Positions 48,177 to 60,775 of a stretch of 64,000 nucleotides of DNA are shown one piece after another. Below the pieces are notes generated by a model. The model was given only the letters and a program-made list of their open reading frames with translations, had not been told where the DNA came from and ran no database searches. The stretch's first letter is position 1; each line of letters opens with the position of its first letter. Where the stretch lies: NCBI RefSeq assembly GCF_009711125.1, contig NZ_WMIB01000001.1, positions 620,001 to 684,000 on the forward strand, written 5' to 3'. Source of the stretch: Metabacillus mangrovi. GTDB taxonomy: Bacteria > Bacillota > Bacilli > Bacillales > Bacillaceae. Made by a program: the position numbers and the translations under genes.

Positions 48177-48350
48177 TTAGAATTTGCGCTTTCTCGCTGC
48201 CTCTGATTTCTTTTTGCGCTTTACGCTCGGTTTTTCATAAAATTCACGCTTTCTTGCTTCCTGCAACGTGCCTGTTTTAGAAACGGAACGTTTAAAGCGG
48301 CGAAGAGCATCTTCAAGCGATTCATTTTTCTTAACTACTGTTTTAGACAT
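48177..48350 (-). CDS. rpsU: Ribosomal protein S21
   Basis: Small-subunit protein of 57 residues. The sequence opens [20 protein letters not shown] and ends SEAARKRKF, with the S21 pattern [19 protein letters not shown] in between. Nearly half the residues are basic. GGAGGGAGGG precedes the ATG. A near-consensus SigmaA promoter lies 78 bp upstream, and yqeY follows. Confidence 0.97.
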   Translation of the reverse strand: MSKTVVKKNESLEDALRRFKRSVSKTGTLQEARKREFYEKPSVKRKKKSEAARKRKF

Positions 48351-48427
48351 GCTATTTCCCTCCCTCCGAATACACCAATCGACGAATGTTTCAAAGTAGC
48401 CATGCTTATTTAAACATGTACTTTGCC

Positions 48428-48456
48428 ATTATAATATAATCGGGGAGTATGGTCAA
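48428..48456 (-). promoter_or_regulatory. SigmaA promoter of rpsU-yqeY
   Basis: On the minus strand TTGACC (48451-48456), a 17-bp spacer and TATAAT (48428-48433). Confidence 0.85.
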
Positions 48457-48510
48457 CCAAAACCTGCATAATATCAGGCTGTAATGGAAATGTACGGCTG
48501 CCGCTCCCGA

Positions 48511-49182
48511 TTAGTAGTCTGAGCCGGAAGTTCCGCCGCTGACAATGCTGATTCCGGCACTTGCTCCAATTCTGGTAGCACCTGCATTGATCATCTTTTC
48601 AGCACCTTCACGGTCACGAACTCCGCCAGACGCTTTGACGCCAAGTCCAGGTCCGACTGTTTTTCTCATCAGAAGGATGTCTTCTACTGTGGCACCGCCT
48701 GTTGAGAAGCCAGTGGATGTTTTGACAAAATCCGCTCCGGCTTTTACGGAAAGTTCGCAAGCCCGGACTTTTTCTTCATCCGTAAGAAGGCAGGTTTCAA
48801 TAATGACTTTCGTCAATGCTTTCCCTTTCGCAGCCTCTGTTACCGCGCGAATGTCTCTTTCCACCAGCTCGTTGCTGCCGTCTTTCAAGGCGCTGATGTT
48901 GATTACCATGTCCACTTCTGTGGCTCCTTTTTCAATGGCGTCCTTTGTTTCGAATGCTTTCGTTTCAGGTGTGGATGCACCTAGAGGGAAGCCGATGACT
49001 GTACATACTTTTACGTCTGTCCCTTCCAATAGCGCTGCACATGTTTCAACCCATGCCGGGTTCACACATACGGAAGCAAAATGGTATTCTTTTGCCTCTG
49101 CGCAAAGCTTCTCAATCTGGTCTTTTGTCGTGTCCGCTTTTAAAGCTGTATGATCTATCATTTTAGCCATATTTTCAGTCAT
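48511..49182 (-). CDS. deoC: Deoxyribose-phosphate aldolase DeoC
   Basis: Class I aldolase of 223 residues that splits 2-deoxyribose 5-phosphate into glyceraldehyde 3-phosphate and acetaldehyde. TIM barrel with [11 protein letters not shown] at the start, [29 protein letters not shown] and the Schiff-base Lys in [18 protein letters not shown] follows. Length equals B. subtilis DeoC. The ATG at 49182 has AGGAGGAAG; the frame is open 39 codons further without support. Here it lies between rpsU and mtaB, while B. subtilis has deoC in the dra-nupC-pdp operon. Confidence 0.95.
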   Translation of the reverse strand: MTENMAKMIDHTALKADTTKDQIEKLCAEAKEYHFASVCVNPAWVETCAALLEGTDVKVCTVIGFPLGASTPETKAFETKDAIEKGATEVDMVINISALKDGSNELVERDIRAVTEAAKGKALTKVIIETCLLTDEEKVRACELSVKAGADFVKTSTGFSTGGATVEDILLMRKTVGPGLGVKASGGVRDREGAEKMINAGATRIGASAGISIVSGGTSGSDY

Positions 49183-49315
49183 TCGTATCTTCCTCCTGAT
49201 TAAGTGGTCTGACATCATGCCTCTTCTATTATACATAGACAAGTTCATTCCGTCATATACAAAAAAGCGGAAACAGTATTTTCGCAGGACAGAAAACATT
49301 TGGAAAATTCGCCTT

Positions 49316-49434
49316 TTGACCGCAGCCGGCAGGCGTTCGCGGCAGTGATTTTCTTAGCCGTTGAGCCCCTTCGGAATCTTACTGCTCTCAAGCTCAAAGT
49401 CTCAAGCATGCCGCTTTGATTTGTGAAAAATCAA
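49316..49434 (-). repeat. Dispersed intergenic repeat, diverged copy B
   Basis: The minus strand repeats blocks of copy A (9306-9451) in the same order: TTGATTTTTCACA, GAGACT with GAGCT and GAGAGCAG, GGCTCA, and CGAACGCCTGCC with GCTGC and TCAA. About 30 bp of the copy A centre is missing. Confidence 0.65.
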
Positions 49435-49445
49435 ATCCTTAACCT

Positions 49446-49482
49446 AAAAAAACAAGGAAATGCGTGTCTGCATTCCCTTGTT
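49446..49482 (-). terminator. Terminator of the hrcA-mtaB operon
   Basis: AACAAGG-AATGC stem arms (49451-49463 with 49470-49482), with one mismatch, followed on the minus strand by seven T. It lies just after mtaB. Confidence 0.85.
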
Positions 49483-49507
49483 CTATCCCGGCAAGCAGGA
49501 ATCTGCG

Positions 49508-50860
49508 TTAGGAGCTTAGACGAATCGATTCAGATCCTTCATCCATCACTCTTACGAACTGTCCTTCGCTGAATGGGTAGCCCGCTTTTTCAATTTTGAC
49601 GCGGACAATCTGGCCGACCATTTCTTCAGAAGCTTTGAAGACCACTTTCAGGTAATTGTCTGTATAGCCCGCATACAATCCGCTTCCGGGTGCGTCCTTA
49701 AACTCTTCTTCAGGAATGACTTCAAGAACTTCTCCTTCAAATGTGGAAGCATATTCTTTTGCCAGTTGATCTGAAAGTTCGATTAGACGGTGAACCCGCT
49801 CGTTTTTGACTTCTTCATCCACCTGGTCTTCCATTCTTGCAGCAGGTGTGCCTGTCCGCTTGGAATATGGGAAGACGTGAAGTTCAGAGAATTGATGCTC
49901 TTTAATAAAATTGTACGTTTCCATAAATTCTTCTTCGGTTTCTCCTGGGAACCCTACAATAACATCCGATGTCACAGCAAGGCCGGGCAGTGCTTTTTTG
50001 AGACGGACTAGACGCTCGGCGAAAAACTCCATCGTGTATTTCCTTCTCATCCGCTTCAGAACGGTGTTGGAAGCAGATTGTATCGGAATATGAAGATGGC
50101 GTACGATTTTATCAGACTTGTCCAGGACTTCAATCACTTCGTCCGTGATCTGGCTTGCCTCGATGGAAGAAATACGGATTCTCTTCAGTCCTTTAACCTG
50201 TTCATCCAGGTCGCGAAGCAGGGCTGCGAAATTATAATCCTTCATATCTTCACCGTAGCCGCCGGTATGGATGCCTGTCAGGACAATTTCTTTGTAGCCT
50301 GCATCCACAAGCTGCTGGGCCTGCCTGATGACTTCCTGCGGATCTCTTGAGCGCATGAGACCGCGGGCCCATGGAATGATGCAGAAGGTGCAGAAATTAT
50401 TACAGCCTTCCTGAATTTTCAGGGATGCCCTCGTCCGGTCTGTAAAGGCAGGAACATCGAGCTCCTCGTATGTTCTTGCTTTCATGATGTTGCTTACTCC
50501 GTTGATCGGCTGTCTTTCTTCACGGAACTGATCGATGTAATCAAGCATTTTCACACGGTCCTGTGTGCCGACTACAATATCGACACCCGGAATAGCCATG
50601 ATCTCTGCCGGAGACGTTTGTGCATAACAGCCTGTAACACAGATGACGGCATCCGGATTCTGGCGGATGGCCCGGCGGATGACCTGCCTGCTCTTCTTGT
50701 CTCCTGTATTGGTAACCGTGCACGTATTGATTACGTAAACGTCACTTGAACTCTCATATTCTTTTCTCTCATAGCCGGCCTCTTTAAAGAGCTGCCAGAT
50801 GGCTTCGGTTTCATAATGGTTTACTTTGCAGCCTAGTGTATGAAACGCAACAGATGCCAT
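49508..50860 (-). CDS. mtaB: tRNA t6A37 methylthiotransferase MtaB
   Basis: Radical-SAM enzyme of 450 residues that turns t6A37 into ms2t6A in tRNA (YqeV). The N-terminal UPF0004 domain binds one [4Fe-4S] cluster with Cys11, Cys47 and a third Cys near 78; the radical-SAM cluster Cys are 153, 157 and 160 (CNNFCTFC). A TRAM domain ends the protein (about 385-445). AGGTG precedes the ATG. It is the last gene of the hrcA operon, 6 bp after rsmE. Confidence 0.96.
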   Translation of the reverse strand: MASVAFHTLGCKVNHYETEAIWQLFKEAGYERKEYESSSDVYVINTCTVTNTGDKKSRQVIRRAIRQNPDAVICVTGCYAQTSPAEIMAIPGVDIVVGTQDRVKMLDYIDQFREERQPINGVSNIMKARTYEELDVPAFTDRTRASLKIQEGCNNFCTFCIIPWARGLMRSRDPQEVIRQAQQLVDAGYKEIVLTGIHTGGYGEDMKDYNFAALLRDLDEQVKGLKRIRISSIEASQITDEVIEVLDKSDKIVRHLHIPIQSASNTVLKRMRRKYTMEFFAERLVRLKKALPGLAVTSDVIVGFPGETEEEFMETYNFIKEHQFSELHVFPYSKRTGTPAARMEDQVDEEVKNERVHRLIELSDQLAKEYASTFEGEVLEVIPEEEFKDAPGSGLYAGYTDNYLKVVFKASEEMVGQIVRVKIEKAGYPFSEGQFVRVMDEGSESIRLSS

Positions 50861-50866
50861 AGTTCT

Positions 50867-51622
50867 TCACCTCATTAATTCAAAATGGTAGGAAACGGCC
50901 GCCAGCGCATAAAGCGGGGCTGTTTCCGCCCTTAATATCCGCGGGCCGAAGCCTGCGGGGATAAATCCGTTTTCCTGAAGGGTCTTCATCTCTTCCGCGG
51001 TAAACCCGCCTTCAGGACCGGTCGCAACAAGCAGTGTCTGTCCGGGAGAAAGTGCGTCAAGAGCCTTTGAAAATGCACTCTTTTCACCCTGTTTGGCTAA
51101 TTCTTCATAAGCGGCAATCTTCACATCATAATCCTTTGAAGTTAGCAGTAATTCTTTAAGCGAAACGGGATCATGGACTTGAGGGATGACGTTCCGATAC
51201 GATTGCTCCGCTGCTTCCTTCGCAATTTTCTGCCAGCGCTCAGTCTTCTTCCTGGATTTTTTGTCATCCAATTTTACTACAGAACGAGCCGCATTAAAAG
51301 GGATAAACCTGGCAGCGCCAAGCTCTGTCCCTTTTTGGATAATCAGATCCAGCTTATCCCCTTTAGGCAGCCCGCATGCAAGTACCGTTTGAACCGGCAG
51401 TTCTTTATCGGCAGTAATCCACTCTTTAACCGTACATCTGGCTTCCCCATCTGTTGCTTCAGCCAGCGTGCACAATGCTTCTTCCCCATCCGAAGTCACC
51501 CAGACAGCTGCATCGCCCTCGCGCATCCGCATGACCTTAATCATATGATGCAGGTCATCCCCTTTTACAGTAAAGGAATCCCTCAATTCTTTTCTTGAAG
51601 CCTCAATAAAATAGCGCTGCAT
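50867..51622 (-). CDS. rsmE: 16S rRNA (uracil1498-N3)-methyltransferase RsmE
   Basis: SPOUT-family methyltransferase of 251 residues (YqeU). A PUA-like N-terminal domain (about 1-75) is followed by the knotted catalytic domain with LACGLPKGDKLDLIIQKGTELG (in part), EQSYRNVIP, LVATGPEGGFTAEE and GFGPRILRAETAPLYAL (in part), which form the SAM site. GGAGGGAATGCC precedes the ATG. A hairpin stands between prmA and rsmE. Confidence 0.95.
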   Translation of the reverse strand: MQRYFIEASRKELRDSFTVKGDDLHHMIKVMRMREGDAAVWVTSDGEEALCTLAEATDGEARCTVKEWITADKELPVQTVLACGLPKGDKLDLIIQKGTELGAARFIPFNAARSVVKLDDKKSRKKTERWQKIAKEAAEQSYRNVIPQVHDPVSLKELLLTSKDYDVKIAAYEELAKQGEKSAFSKALDALSPGQTLLVATGPEGGFTAEEMKTLQENGFIPAGFGPRILRAETAPLYALAAVSYHFELMR

Positions 51623-51645
51623 GGCATTCCCTCCAGCCTGTGTTT

Positions 51646-51683
51646 AAAAAAATGGGAAGGGGCGGCTGAAGAAGCCTGCCCCC
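51646..51683 (-). terminator. Terminator-like hairpin between prmA and rsmE
   Basis: GGGGC-GGC paired with GCC-GCCCC with one bulge (51659-51683), followed on the minus strand by TTCCCATTTTTTT. It sits inside the heat-shock operon and may cause partial termination or mark an mRNA end. Confidence 0.45.
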
Positions 51684-51691
51684 GCCTTCGT

Positions 51692-52627
51692 TTATTTTTT
51701 TGCCAGAAAAGCGACCCAGTCTTCCATGACGACTGTTTCAGCGATCTCAAATCCTGCTTCTACAAGTGCATCACGGACCTCATTTTTCCGGTTCAGGATA
51801 ATGCCTGACGTGATAAACCAGCCTCCATCCTTCACCAGCCGGTAGGCGTCATCTGTGAATTTAAGGATGATTTCAGCTAAAATGTTCGCCACAATGACAT
51901 CAGCCGGAGCTTCTATCCCGCGCAGGAGATCATTCTGGAACACTTCAGCTTTGTCCTGAACCTTGTTCAGAGTGACGTTCTCCTTTGCGCTCTCCACCGC
52001 CACCGGGTCAAGATCCATCGCGCGTACCGTTTCAGCACCGAGCATGGCAGATGCAATGCTCAGCACTCCCGATCCGGTTCCAACATCGATTACATGGCTG
52101 CCTTTTTTCACGGTCCGCTCCAATGCCTGAATGCACAGCACCGTTGTAGGATGAGTACCTGTCCCGAAAGCCATGCCCGGGTCCAGCTCGATGATCAGCT
52201 CATCCGAATGGACGGGCTCGTACTCCTCCCAGGTGGGGACAATCGTGAACTTCTCAGAAATTTTGACTGGATGATAGTATTTCTTCCAGGCTGTTGCCCA
52301 GTCTTCCTCGCTGACTTCGCTCGTTGTGATTTCCTTTGATCCGGCATTAATGCCATATTGGACTAAATTCTCAATTGAATGGGCGATTCCTTCAACTGTC
52401 TCAGCAAGGAAACTGTTCATCGGCAGATAAGCTTTGACAATTACCCCTTCTGAAGGGTAATCGTGCGGATCAAGGTGGTAGATTTCTCCATACACACTCT
52501 CTCTATCCTTGAGCAAGTCCGCCCGGTCTTCAATTACAACCCCGCTGGCTCCTGCTTCATGCAAGATGTTAGAGATGGGTTCTACTGCTTCTTGTGTTGT
52601 ATGGATACTGATTTCCGACCATTTCAT
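51692..52627 (-). CDS. prmA: Ribosomal protein L11 methyltransferase PrmA
   Basis: SAM-dependent methyltransferase of 311 residues (YqeT) that methylates ribosomal protein L11. The N-terminal ferredoxin-like recognition domain covers about 1-90; the catalytic domain has the family signature FGTGTHPTT, motif [13 protein letters not shown], then [10 protein letters not shown] and [19 protein letters not shown] precedes the ATG. It follows dnaJ by 21 bp. Confidence 0.95.
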   Translation of the reverse strand: MKWSEISIHTTQEAVEPISNILHEAGASGVVIEDRADLLKDRESVYGEIYHLDPHDYPSEGVIVKAYLPMNSFLAETVEGIAHSIENLVQYGINAGSKEITTSEVSEEDWATAWKKYYHPVKISEKFTIVPTWEEYEPVHSDELIIELDPGMAFGTGTHPTTVLCIQALERTVKKGSHVIDVGTGSGVLSIASAMLGAETVRAMDLDPVAVESAKENVTLNKVQDKAEVFQNDLLRGIEAPADVIVANILAEIILKFTDDAYRLVKDGGWFITSGIILNRKNEVRDALVEAGFEIAETVVMEDWVAFLAKK

Positions 52628-52648
52628 CCTCTGCCAACTCCTTTGTAT

Positions 52649-53773
52649 TTAGTCGCCTTTAATGGCCCGCTTGACTTTGTCAAAAAAGCTCTCTTCGTTT
52701 TCGTCCGGACGGTTGCCGGTCGTCTCTGCAAATTGACGCATCAGGTCTTTCTGCTTCTCTGTCAGGTTTGTCGGAGTCACGACTCGAACCACAATGTGCT
52801 GGTCTCCCTGGCCGTATCCGCGTACATTTGCGATCCCCTTGCCTTTCAGACGGAATTTGGTTCCTGCCTGAGTGCCGGCCGGCACCTTCAATTTTACTTT
52901 CCCATGAAGGGTCGGAATCTCAATTTCATCTCCGAGCGCTGCCTGGACAAAAGTGAGCGGCATCTCACAGTACACATCATCGCCGTCACGCTCAAAGAAA
53001 TCATGTTTTCTAATCTGGAATACAACATATAGGTCGCCTGCAGGACCTCCGTTTACACCCGGTTCGCCCTGTCCGGAAACACGGAGCTGCTGGCCGTCGT
53101 CTACACCGGCTGGAATGTTCACTTTGATTTTCTTCCTGCGCTGGACGGTTCCGTCTCCGCCGCAGGTAGAACATTTATGCTTGATCATTTTTCCGGTTCC
53201 GCTGCAGTAATGGCAGACTCTGCGGTTTACTATGCGGCCAAACGGAGTGTTTTGTTCCACGTTCAGCTGGCCTGATCCTCCGCAATGGGAGCACGTCTCC
53301 GGTGAAGTACCCGGTTTTGCGCCTGATCCATGGCACGTGTCGCACGATTCATCCCGGGGAATTTCAATTTCTTTTTCCAGACCGAATGCGGCTTCCTCAA
53401 ATTTAAGCGTCATCGTGTATTGCAGATCGGCTCCTTGACGCGGAGCATTCGGATCTCTTCGTCGTCCGCCGCCGCCTCCGAAAATAGAGCTGAAAATATC
53501 ATCAAACCCGAAGCCTCCGCCAAAGTCTCCACCCTGTCCGCCGAATCCCTGATTCGGATCTGTATGGCCAAACTGGTCGTAATGGCTCCGTTTCTGGTCA
53601 TCACTTAATGTTTCATAGGCTTCTTTAACTTCTTTAAATTTCTGATCGGCATCAGCCTCTTTGTTGATATCAGGGTGATACTGTTTCGAAAGTTTGCGGT
53701 AGGCGCGCTTGACCTCCTCTTTCGAAGCACCTTTGCCGATGCCGAGCACATCATAGTAGTCTCGCTTACTCAT
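52649..53773 (-). CDS. dnaJ: Chaperone DnaJ (Hsp40)
   Basis: DnaK co-chaperone of 374 residues. The J domain has the HPD motif at 33-35; a Gly/Phe region follows (about 75-110). The zinc part has four CxxCxGxG motifs: [24 protein letters not shown] and CSTCGGDG. The C-terminal substrate domain ends near residue 350. AGAGGATT precedes the ATG. It is separated from dnaK by a 204-bp gap with a hairpin. Confidence 0.98.
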   Translation of the reverse strand: MSKRDYYDVLGIGKGASKEEVKRAYRKLSKQYHPDINKEADADQKFKEVKEAYETLSDDQKRSHYDQFGHTDPNQGFGGQGGDFGGGFGFDDIFSSIFGGGGGRRRDPNAPRQGADLQYTMTLKFEEAAFGLEKEIEIPRDESCDTCHGSGAKPGTSPETCSHCGGSGQLNVEQNTPFGRIVNRRVCHYCSGTGKMIKHKCSTCGGDGTVQRRKKIKVNIPAGVDDGQQLRVSGQGEPGVNGGPAGDLYVVFQIRKHDFFERDGDDVYCEMPLTFVQAALGDEIEIPTLHGKVKLKVPAGTQAGTKFRLKGKGIANVRGYGQGDQHIVVRVVTPTNLTEKQKDLMRQFAETTGNRPDENEESFFDKVKRAIKGD

Positions 53774-53977
53774 AATCCTCTCACTCCCGATTTCTCACAT
53801 AAAGTAAATTGTATCATTTTAGCGGTGCCTGAAGCAATGAAATTCAGAATCCCTTTGGCCAGGATACCAGCTGATTTTTCACGGCTTCCATATTCTATTC
53901 TTCATGCCCAGCCCTGTTCAGTAAAAAAAGCCAAAGTCAAGGCAAGCCTGACTTTGACTTTTCTGGGTCAAAAACTC
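53774..53977 (-). terminator. dnaK-dnaJ gap with terminator-like hairpin
   Basis: A CAAAGTCA/TGACTTTG stem (53932-53939 with 53949-53956) follows dnaK and is trailed on the minus strand by TTTTTTT. It can reduce read-through into dnaJ. The rest of the gap shows nothing else that I can name. Confidence 0.65.
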
Positions 53978-55816
<1,839 letters not shown>

Positions 55817-55832
55817 TCAAGAATATGTATAT

Positions 55833-56405
55833 TTATTGGCTTACTTTAACCATGGAAGGGCGGATTACCCTGTCCTTCAGCTTATAGCCTTTTTGGAATT
55901 CTTCAATTACAGTGTTCGGCTCATAGCCTTCTTCTTCAGCCTGCATGACAGCCTGATGGAACTGAGGATCGAATGGTTTTCCGACGGTCTCGATTTCCTC
56001 GACTCCTTCAGCTTTCAGAGCGGAAACCAATTGGCGGTGAACCATTTCCATCCCTTGAAGCAGGGATTTCGTCTGTTCATCAGCAGCCTCTACTTTCAAG
56101 GCTCTTTCAAAGTTATCAAGTGCCGGCAATATTTCTGATACAAGGCTTTGGGCACGGTACTTCTGAGCAGCCTCAGCGTCCATTCTCGCCCTGCGCTTGT
56201 AGTTTTCAAAATCCGCCTGAACTCTCAGCAGCTTGGTCTCGTACTCTTCTGCTTTCGCTTCCAGAGATGCGATTTTTCCAAGGGCTTCTTCCAGTTCACT
56301 GCTTTCGTTCTTCTCTGAAGGAGCATCATGCTGCTCAGATGTTTCCTCCTCTGAAAGAGCGGACTGTTCAGTTTCTAAATCTTTCAGGTCTTTTTCGTTT
56401 TCCAC
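55833..56405 (-). CDS. grpE: Nucleotide exchange factor GrpE
   Basis: DnaK exchange factor of 190 residues. An acidic, disordered N-terminus of about 45 residues is followed by the long coiled coil ([18 protein letters not shown] in part) and the beta domain with the family signature around [11 protein letters not shown] and [19 protein letters not shown] (in part). The start is GTG at 56405, with GGGAGGTG 8 bases upstream. Confidence 0.97.
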   Translation of the reverse strand: MENEKDLKDLETEQSALSEEETSEQHDAPSEKNESSELEEALGKIASLEAKAEEYETKLLRVQADFENYKRRARMDAEAAQKYRAQSLVSEILPALDNFERALKVEAADEQTKSLLQGMEMVHRQLVSALKAEGVEEIETVGKPFDPQFHQAVMQAEEEGYEPNTVIEEFQKGYKLKDRVIRPSMVKVSQ

Positions 56406-56486
56406 AATCTTTCACCTCCCTTAAATGCATGGGAAAGGGGATGGGCCGGGCCTAGTCCCCCATCCTTGTTCTTCAAGCGGGTCCTG

Positions 56487-57518
56487 TCAGCCATGGTATT
56501 GATCCGAGACCGCTTTTGATAATCCGCGGGCCACGTTCTGAAGCAGGCTGACCACCCTTGAGTATTCCATCCTCGTAGGGCCGAGAATCGCAATCGTGCC
56601 GATGGTTTTATTATCGAGCGAATAAGCTGCAGTAATGAGACTGCAGTATTCCATCGCAGAAATCTGATTTTCCCTTCCGATGGAAATGGATAGTCCAGCA
56701 TCCCTGCCGCTCAGCAATTTATAGAACAGCCTTTCTTCATCGATCATTCTCAAGAGGGTTTTCACCTTATCGAGATCACTGAATTCGGGCTGGTTCAGCA
56801 TATTGGTTTTGCCGCCGAAGAAAAGCTTCTCCTGATGGGTCCCGGGCAGCAGACTGTCTTCAAACAGTTTAAGAAACTGTCCATAATTTTCAATATGAGC
56901 TTTAAGGATGCTCGCTACTTCCTTGTACATTTTATCCTTAAGTTCCGAAAGTGAAACCCCGGAGAGCCGCTCATTGAGAATATTGACTACTTTTTCGATG
57001 TCTCCCGGACGGACTGTTTCCGGAAGCGAGATCTGCCTGCTTTCAACATGGCCGGTGTTCGTAACCATGATGGCTACCGCAGTGTGATCACTGAGCGGGA
57101 TAATCTGCAGATTTTTCAGCTGATTCTCATTCACTTTAGGCCCGAGGACAATGGTCGTGTAATTGGTCATATCCGAAAGGATCTGAGCTGATTTCTGGAC
57201 CATTTTCTCCAGTTCAAAAATCTTTTCTTCAAAAAGGGATTTAATCAGCCTTGCCTCGCTGTTTGCCAGCCTCTTCGGGGAAAGCAGATGATCCACGTAA
57301 TATCTGTATCCTTTTTCAGAAGGCACGCGCCCGGATGAGGTATGTGGCTTCTCAATAAAGCCCAGCTCCTCAAGATCCGCCATTTCATTGCGGATGGTTG
57401 CCGAGCTGAACGAGATCCCGCCTTTTTTGGAAAGAGTTCTTGACCCGACAGGCTGGGCAGACTGTATGAAGTCATCAACAATTACCTGAAGGATCAGCAA
57501 TTGACGATCAGTAAGCAT
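56487..57518 (-). CDS. hrcA: Heat-shock repressor HrcA
   Basis: Repressor of 343 residues that binds CIRCE and is kept active by GroEL. A winged helix at the N-terminus ([43 protein letters not shown] in part) is followed by the GAF-like core. The first gene of the heat-shock operon; CIRCE lies at 57534-57560 and its own ribosome-binding site AGAGGTG sits right beside that operator. Confidence 0.98.
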   Translation of the reverse strand: MLTDRQLLILQVIVDDFIQSAQPVGSRTLSKKGGISFSSATIRNEMADLEELGFIEKPHTSSGRVPSEKGYRYYVDHLLSPKRLANSEARLIKSLFEEKIFELEKMVQKSAQILSDMTNYTTIVLGPKVNENQLKNLQIIPLSDHTAVAIMVTNTGHVESRQISLPETVRPGDIEKVVNILNERLSGVSLSELKDKMYKEVASILKAHIENYGQFLKLFEDSLLPGTHQEKLFFGGKTNMLNQPEFSDLDKVKTLLRMIDEERLFYKLLSGRDAGLSISIGRENQISAMEYCSLITAAYSLDNKTIGTIAILGPTRMEYSRVVSLLQNVARGLSKAVSDQYHG

Positions 57519-57533
57519 CTGTCATCACCTCTG

Positions 57534-57560
57534 TTAGCACTCGTATATGCTGAGTGCTAA
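57534..57560 (-). promoter_or_regulatory. CIRCE operator
   Basis: TTAGCACTC, 9 bp, GAGTGCTAA: a perfect match to the HrcA-binding inverted repeat, located between promoter and hrcA. Confidence 0.98.
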
Positions 57561-57570
57561 TACTACATAC

Positions 57571-57599
57571 AAATTATCAAAACCCTAAAAAAAAGTCAA
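57571..57599 (-). promoter_or_regulatory. SigmaA promoter of the hrcA operon
   Basis: On the minus strand TTGACT (57594-57599), a 17-bp spacer and TAATTT (57571-57576), directly upstream of CIRCE. An alternative -10 (GATAAT) overlaps. Confidence 0.72.
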
Positions 57600-57624
57600 C
57601 GGCAACGACTTGTTTTTTTGCTGT

Positions 57625-58764
57625 TCAGGATTGGCCGATAAAGGATTGGAATACTTCATTGCCCAGCAGCTTCCCGCGGGCCGATAAATAAATTGATTCT
57701 CCATCTTCTTCAAGCAGCCCTTTGGCCTTTTGCTCCTGTACAGGAAGACCGAATACATTGTGGAGTTCCCGGCTGAATTTTTTCTTAAACCTGTTCTTGC
57801 TGACACCCTCTGCTTTCCTTAGTCCCAAAAACAGCTCCTCTTCCATCCGTTCTGCTTCCGTTACCTCGTGACGGGACAGAACAGGGGAACGGGTTTCCTC
57901 AATGAGCGTCATGTATTTTTTCAGGGGCCCTGCATTGACCTCTCTCATCCCATTTACATACCCATGTGCTCCCGCACCAAATCCAAAGTACTCCTCGTTG
58001 TCCCAGTAAGTCAGATTGTGTCTGCTTTCCATTCCGGGCAGCGCAAAATTGCTGATCTCGTATTGATGGAATCCTTTGCTTTCCATTTTCCGCATCAGCA
58101 GCTCGTACATTCCCGCTTCCTCCTCCTGAGGCGGCAGGGGGAGCTTCCCTTTTTGCATAAGGTTGTAAAAGATGGTCTTTGGTTCAATGATTAAGGAGTA
58201 GGCCGAAAAGTGCTGTACATCCAGGCTCAGTGCGAGATCCAGTGAACGGTTAAAATCATCAGCCGTCTGTCCGGGGAGACCGAACATCAAATCAATGCTC
58301 AGGTTATCAAACCCAGCTCTTTTGGCATCCTCGACGGTGCGGAACACATCCTGTTCCCTGTGCACCCGGCCGATCTTCTCAAGCAGATGGTCCTCAAAGC
58401 TCTGCACACCGATGCTGAGCCGGTTTACTCCCGCTTGCTTCAATAGCTTCATTTTTTCGAACGACAGATCTCCCGGATTTGCTTCCACCGTATACTCCAG
58501 GCTGTGAGCGGGAACGAGGTGCTCACTGATCAGTTCTGTCAGCTGGGCGAGCTGCCTTTCATTCAATGCTGTAGGCGTGCCTCCCCCGATGAAAATCGTT
58601 TCAAGCTTTTCTTTATCATGACGTTCCATAACAGATTGAATTTCTTGTTTGAGGTGATCCAGATAGGCTTCCACCGGCTGGTTCTGGATAAAAATTTTAT
58701 TAAAATCGCAATAGTGGCAGATATACTCGCAAAACGGAATATGCACGTAAGCTGCTTTCACCAT
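57625..58764 (-). CDS. hemW: Radical-SAM heme chaperone HemW
   Basis: Coproporphyrinogen-dehydrogenase-like protein of 379 residues. The radical-SAM Cys are 12, 16 and 19 (CEYICHYC), and residue 21 is Phe, where true HemN enzymes have a fourth Cys; this is the mark of HemW, a heme-binding chaperone. IGGGTPTAL, EANPGDL and SIGVQSF are further radical-SAM parts, and a HemN C-terminal domain covers about 300-375. AAAGGAG precedes the ATG. In B. subtilis the gene is called hemN and lies in the same place. Confidence 0.93.
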   Translation of the reverse strand: MVKAAYVHIPFCEYICHYCDFNKIFIQNQPVEAYLDHLKQEIQSVMERHDKEKLETIFIGGGTPTALNERQLAQLTELISEHLVPAHSLEYTVEANPGDLSFEKMKLLKQAGVNRLSIGVQSFEDHLLEKIGRVHREQDVFRTVEDAKRAGFDNLSIDLMFGLPGQTADDFNRSLDLALSLDVQHFSAYSLIIEPKTIFYNLMQKGKLPLPPQEEEAGMYELLMRKMESKGFHQYEISNFALPGMESRHNLTYWDNEEYFGFGAGAHGYVNGMREVNAGPLKKYMTLIEETRSPVLSRHEVTEAERMEEELFLGLRKAEGVSKNRFKKKFSRELHNVFGLPVQEQKAKGLLEEDGESIYLSARGKLLGNEVFQSFIGQS

Positions 58765-58784
58765 GGGAATTTCTCCTTTAATGG

Positions 58785-58815
58785 AAGATGCCGCAGAATC
58801 TCTGCGGCACCCCTT
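58785..58815 (-). other. Hairpin between lepA and hemW
   Basis: GCCGCAGA/TCTGCGGC stem with a 3-nt loop (58790-58797 with 58801-58808). No T-run follows on the minus strand, so it may be an mRNA stability or processing element rather than a terminator. Confidence 0.45.
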
Positions 58816-58834
58816 TTTAGTATTTTCATACGGA

Positions 58835-60658
58835 TCAGTTGTCGTCCATTTTCAAAACGGCCATGAAGGCTTCCTGAGGAACTTCCACGGAGCCGACCAT
58901 CTTCATTCGTTTCTTCCCCTCTTTTTGCTTTTCGAGAAGCTTTCTCTTACGGGAAATATCTCCTCCGTAGCATTTGGCAAGAACGTTCTTTCTCATCGCT
59001 TTAATTGTGGAACGGGCAACGATTTTCTGGCCGATCGCCGCCTGGATGGGAACCTCGAAGTGCTGGCGCGGAATCAGTTCTTTCAGTTTTTCAACAATGA
59101 TTTTCCCTCTGTCATACGCGCTGTCCCGGTGGACAATGAAGGAGAGGGCATCAATTGTTTCAGCATTTAAAAGAATATCCATTTTTACAAGCTTGGATTC
59201 CTTATAGCCGATCAGCTCATAATCAAAGGACGCATACCCCTTCGTGCTTGACTTAAGCTGATCAAAAAAGTCATAGACGATCTCGGACAACGGAATTTCG
59301 TAAATGATGCTGACACGGTTCTCATCAAGATACTGCATGTCCCCGAATATTCCCCGTTTTCCCTGGCAAAGCTCCATTACAGCCCCTACATAATCGTTTG
59401 GAACCATGACAGTCGCTTTAACATAAGGCTCCTCAATTCTGTCAATCTTCTGGGGATCCGGCATATTGGACGGATTGTCGATCCGGATTTCCTCGCCATC
59501 CGTCAGGAACACGGTATAGATAACACTTGGCGCCGTGGTGATCAAGTCAATGTTAAATTCGCGTTCGATCCGCTCCTGAATGATTTCCATATGGAGGAGT
59601 CCGAGGAATCCGCAGCGGAACCCGAATCCGAGTGCCTGTGAAGTCTCCGGTTCATATTGAAGGGCCGAGTCGTTCAGTTCAAGCTTCTCGAGCGCTTCCC
59701 GCAGATCGTTGTATTTTGCCGTATCGATCGGGTACAGGCCGCAGTATACCATCGGGTTAAGGCGGCGGTAGCCCGGCAGCGGTTCAAGTGCACCGTTTTT
59801 GGCGCTTGTTATGGTGTCACCTACCCGAGTGTCCCCGACATTTTTAATGGCTGCAGTCAAAAACCCAACATCTCCGACAGTCAGCTCATCCTTCATGACA
59901 GCCTTTGGTGTGAAGACACCAAGCTCAAGCACTTCGAATTCTTTTCCGGTGGCCATCATTTTAATTTTTTGGCCGACCTTGACTGACCCTTCCATGATCC
60001 GGATATACGCAACTACACCCCGGTAGGAATCATAGAGAGAATCAAAAATCATCGCTTTAAGCGGGCCATCCGGATCTCCTGACGGAGCCGGAACCTTTTC
60101 CACTACTTGTTCAAGGATTTCCTCGATCCCGATGCCAGCTTTTGCTGAAGCAAGCACGGCTTCTGAAGCATCCAGTCCGATGACATCCTCGATTTCCTGG
60201 CGGACACGCTCCGGTTCAGCACTCGGCAAGTCAATTTTATTGATGACCGGCAGAATTTCCAGATTGTTATCCAGGGCCAGGTATACGTTGGCAAGTGTCT
60301 GGGCTTCAATACCCTGGGCTGCATCCACAACAAGGACAGCACCTTCGCAGGCGGCCAGACTTCGGGAGACTTCATATGTAAAATCGACGTGTCCCGGTGT
60401 ATCGATCAGGTGAAAAATATATTCTTCGCCGTCTTTTGCTTTATACGTAAGCTGAACGGCATTCAGCTTGATGGTGATGCCCCGTTCGCGTTCAAGATCC
60501 ATAGAGTCCAAAAGCTGCGCTTTCATCTCCCTCTGGGTAATCGCAGAGGTTTTCTCGAGAATCCTGTCGGCAAGTGTAGACTTCCCGTGGTCAATATGGG
60601 CAATTATTGAAAAATTACGGATTTTAGATTGTCTTTTGTTTTTATCCAGGTTACTCAT
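58835..60658 (-). CDS. lepA: Elongation factor 4 LepA
   Basis: Translational GTPase of 607 residues that acts on stalled or newly assembled ribosomes. G1 AHIDHGKS, G2 area [10 protein letters not shown]3 DTPGH, G4 NKID and G5 SAK are all present, followed by EF-G-like domains and the LepA-specific C-terminal domain ([20 protein letters not shown] in part). The ATG at 60658 has GGAG 11 bases upstream; an ATG three codons earlier is too near that site. It is followed by hemW. Confidence 0.97.
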   Translation of the reverse strand: MSNLDKNKRQSKIRNFSIIAHIDHGKSTLADRILEKTSAITQREMKAQLLDSMDLERERGITIKLNAVQLTYKAKDGEEYIFHLIDTPGHVDFTYEVSRSLAACEGAVLVVDAAQGIEAQTLANVYLALDNNLEILPVINKIDLPSAEPERVRQEIEDVIGLDASEAVLASAKAGIGIEEILEQVVEKVPAPSGDPDGPLKAMIFDSLYDSYRGVVAYIRIMEGSVKVGQKIKMMATGKEFEVLELGVFTPKAVMKDELTVGDVGFLTAAIKNVGDTRVGDTITSAKNGALEPLPGYRRLNPMVYCGLYPIDTAKYNDLREALEKLELNDSALQYEPETSQALGFGFRCGFLGLLHMEIIQERIEREFNIDLITTAPSVIYTVFLTDGEEIRIDNPSNMPDPQKIDRIEEPYVKATVMVPNDYVGAVMELCQGKRGIFGDMQYLDENRVSIIYEIPLSEIVYDFFDQLKSSTKGYASFDYELIGYKESKLVKMDILLNAETIDALSFIVHRDSAYDRGKIIVEKLKELIPRQHFEVPIQAAIGQKIVARSTIKAMRKNVLAKCYGGDISRKRKLLEKQKEGKKRMKMVGSVEVPQEAFMAVLKMDDN

Positions 60659-60775
60659 GATATCCATCACTCCTACAAAACTGCGCATTGCGCTAGCATT
60701 GATTATATCAATTGGAAAATCAAGATTCAACTAATGTTTTGAGCTTCCCCGCGGGCATCCGGGGCTGTCCTCATA

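Noticed and set aside
48511-49299. Longer DeoC with a 39-residue N-terminal extension
   Set aside because: The extension matches no aldolase; the ATG at 49182 has AGGAGG and gives the family length.
57625-58764. Loss of a cluster Cys in a HemN-type protein as a sign of decay
   Set aside because: Phe at residue 21 is the normal state in HemW, so the protein is intact and belongs to that group.
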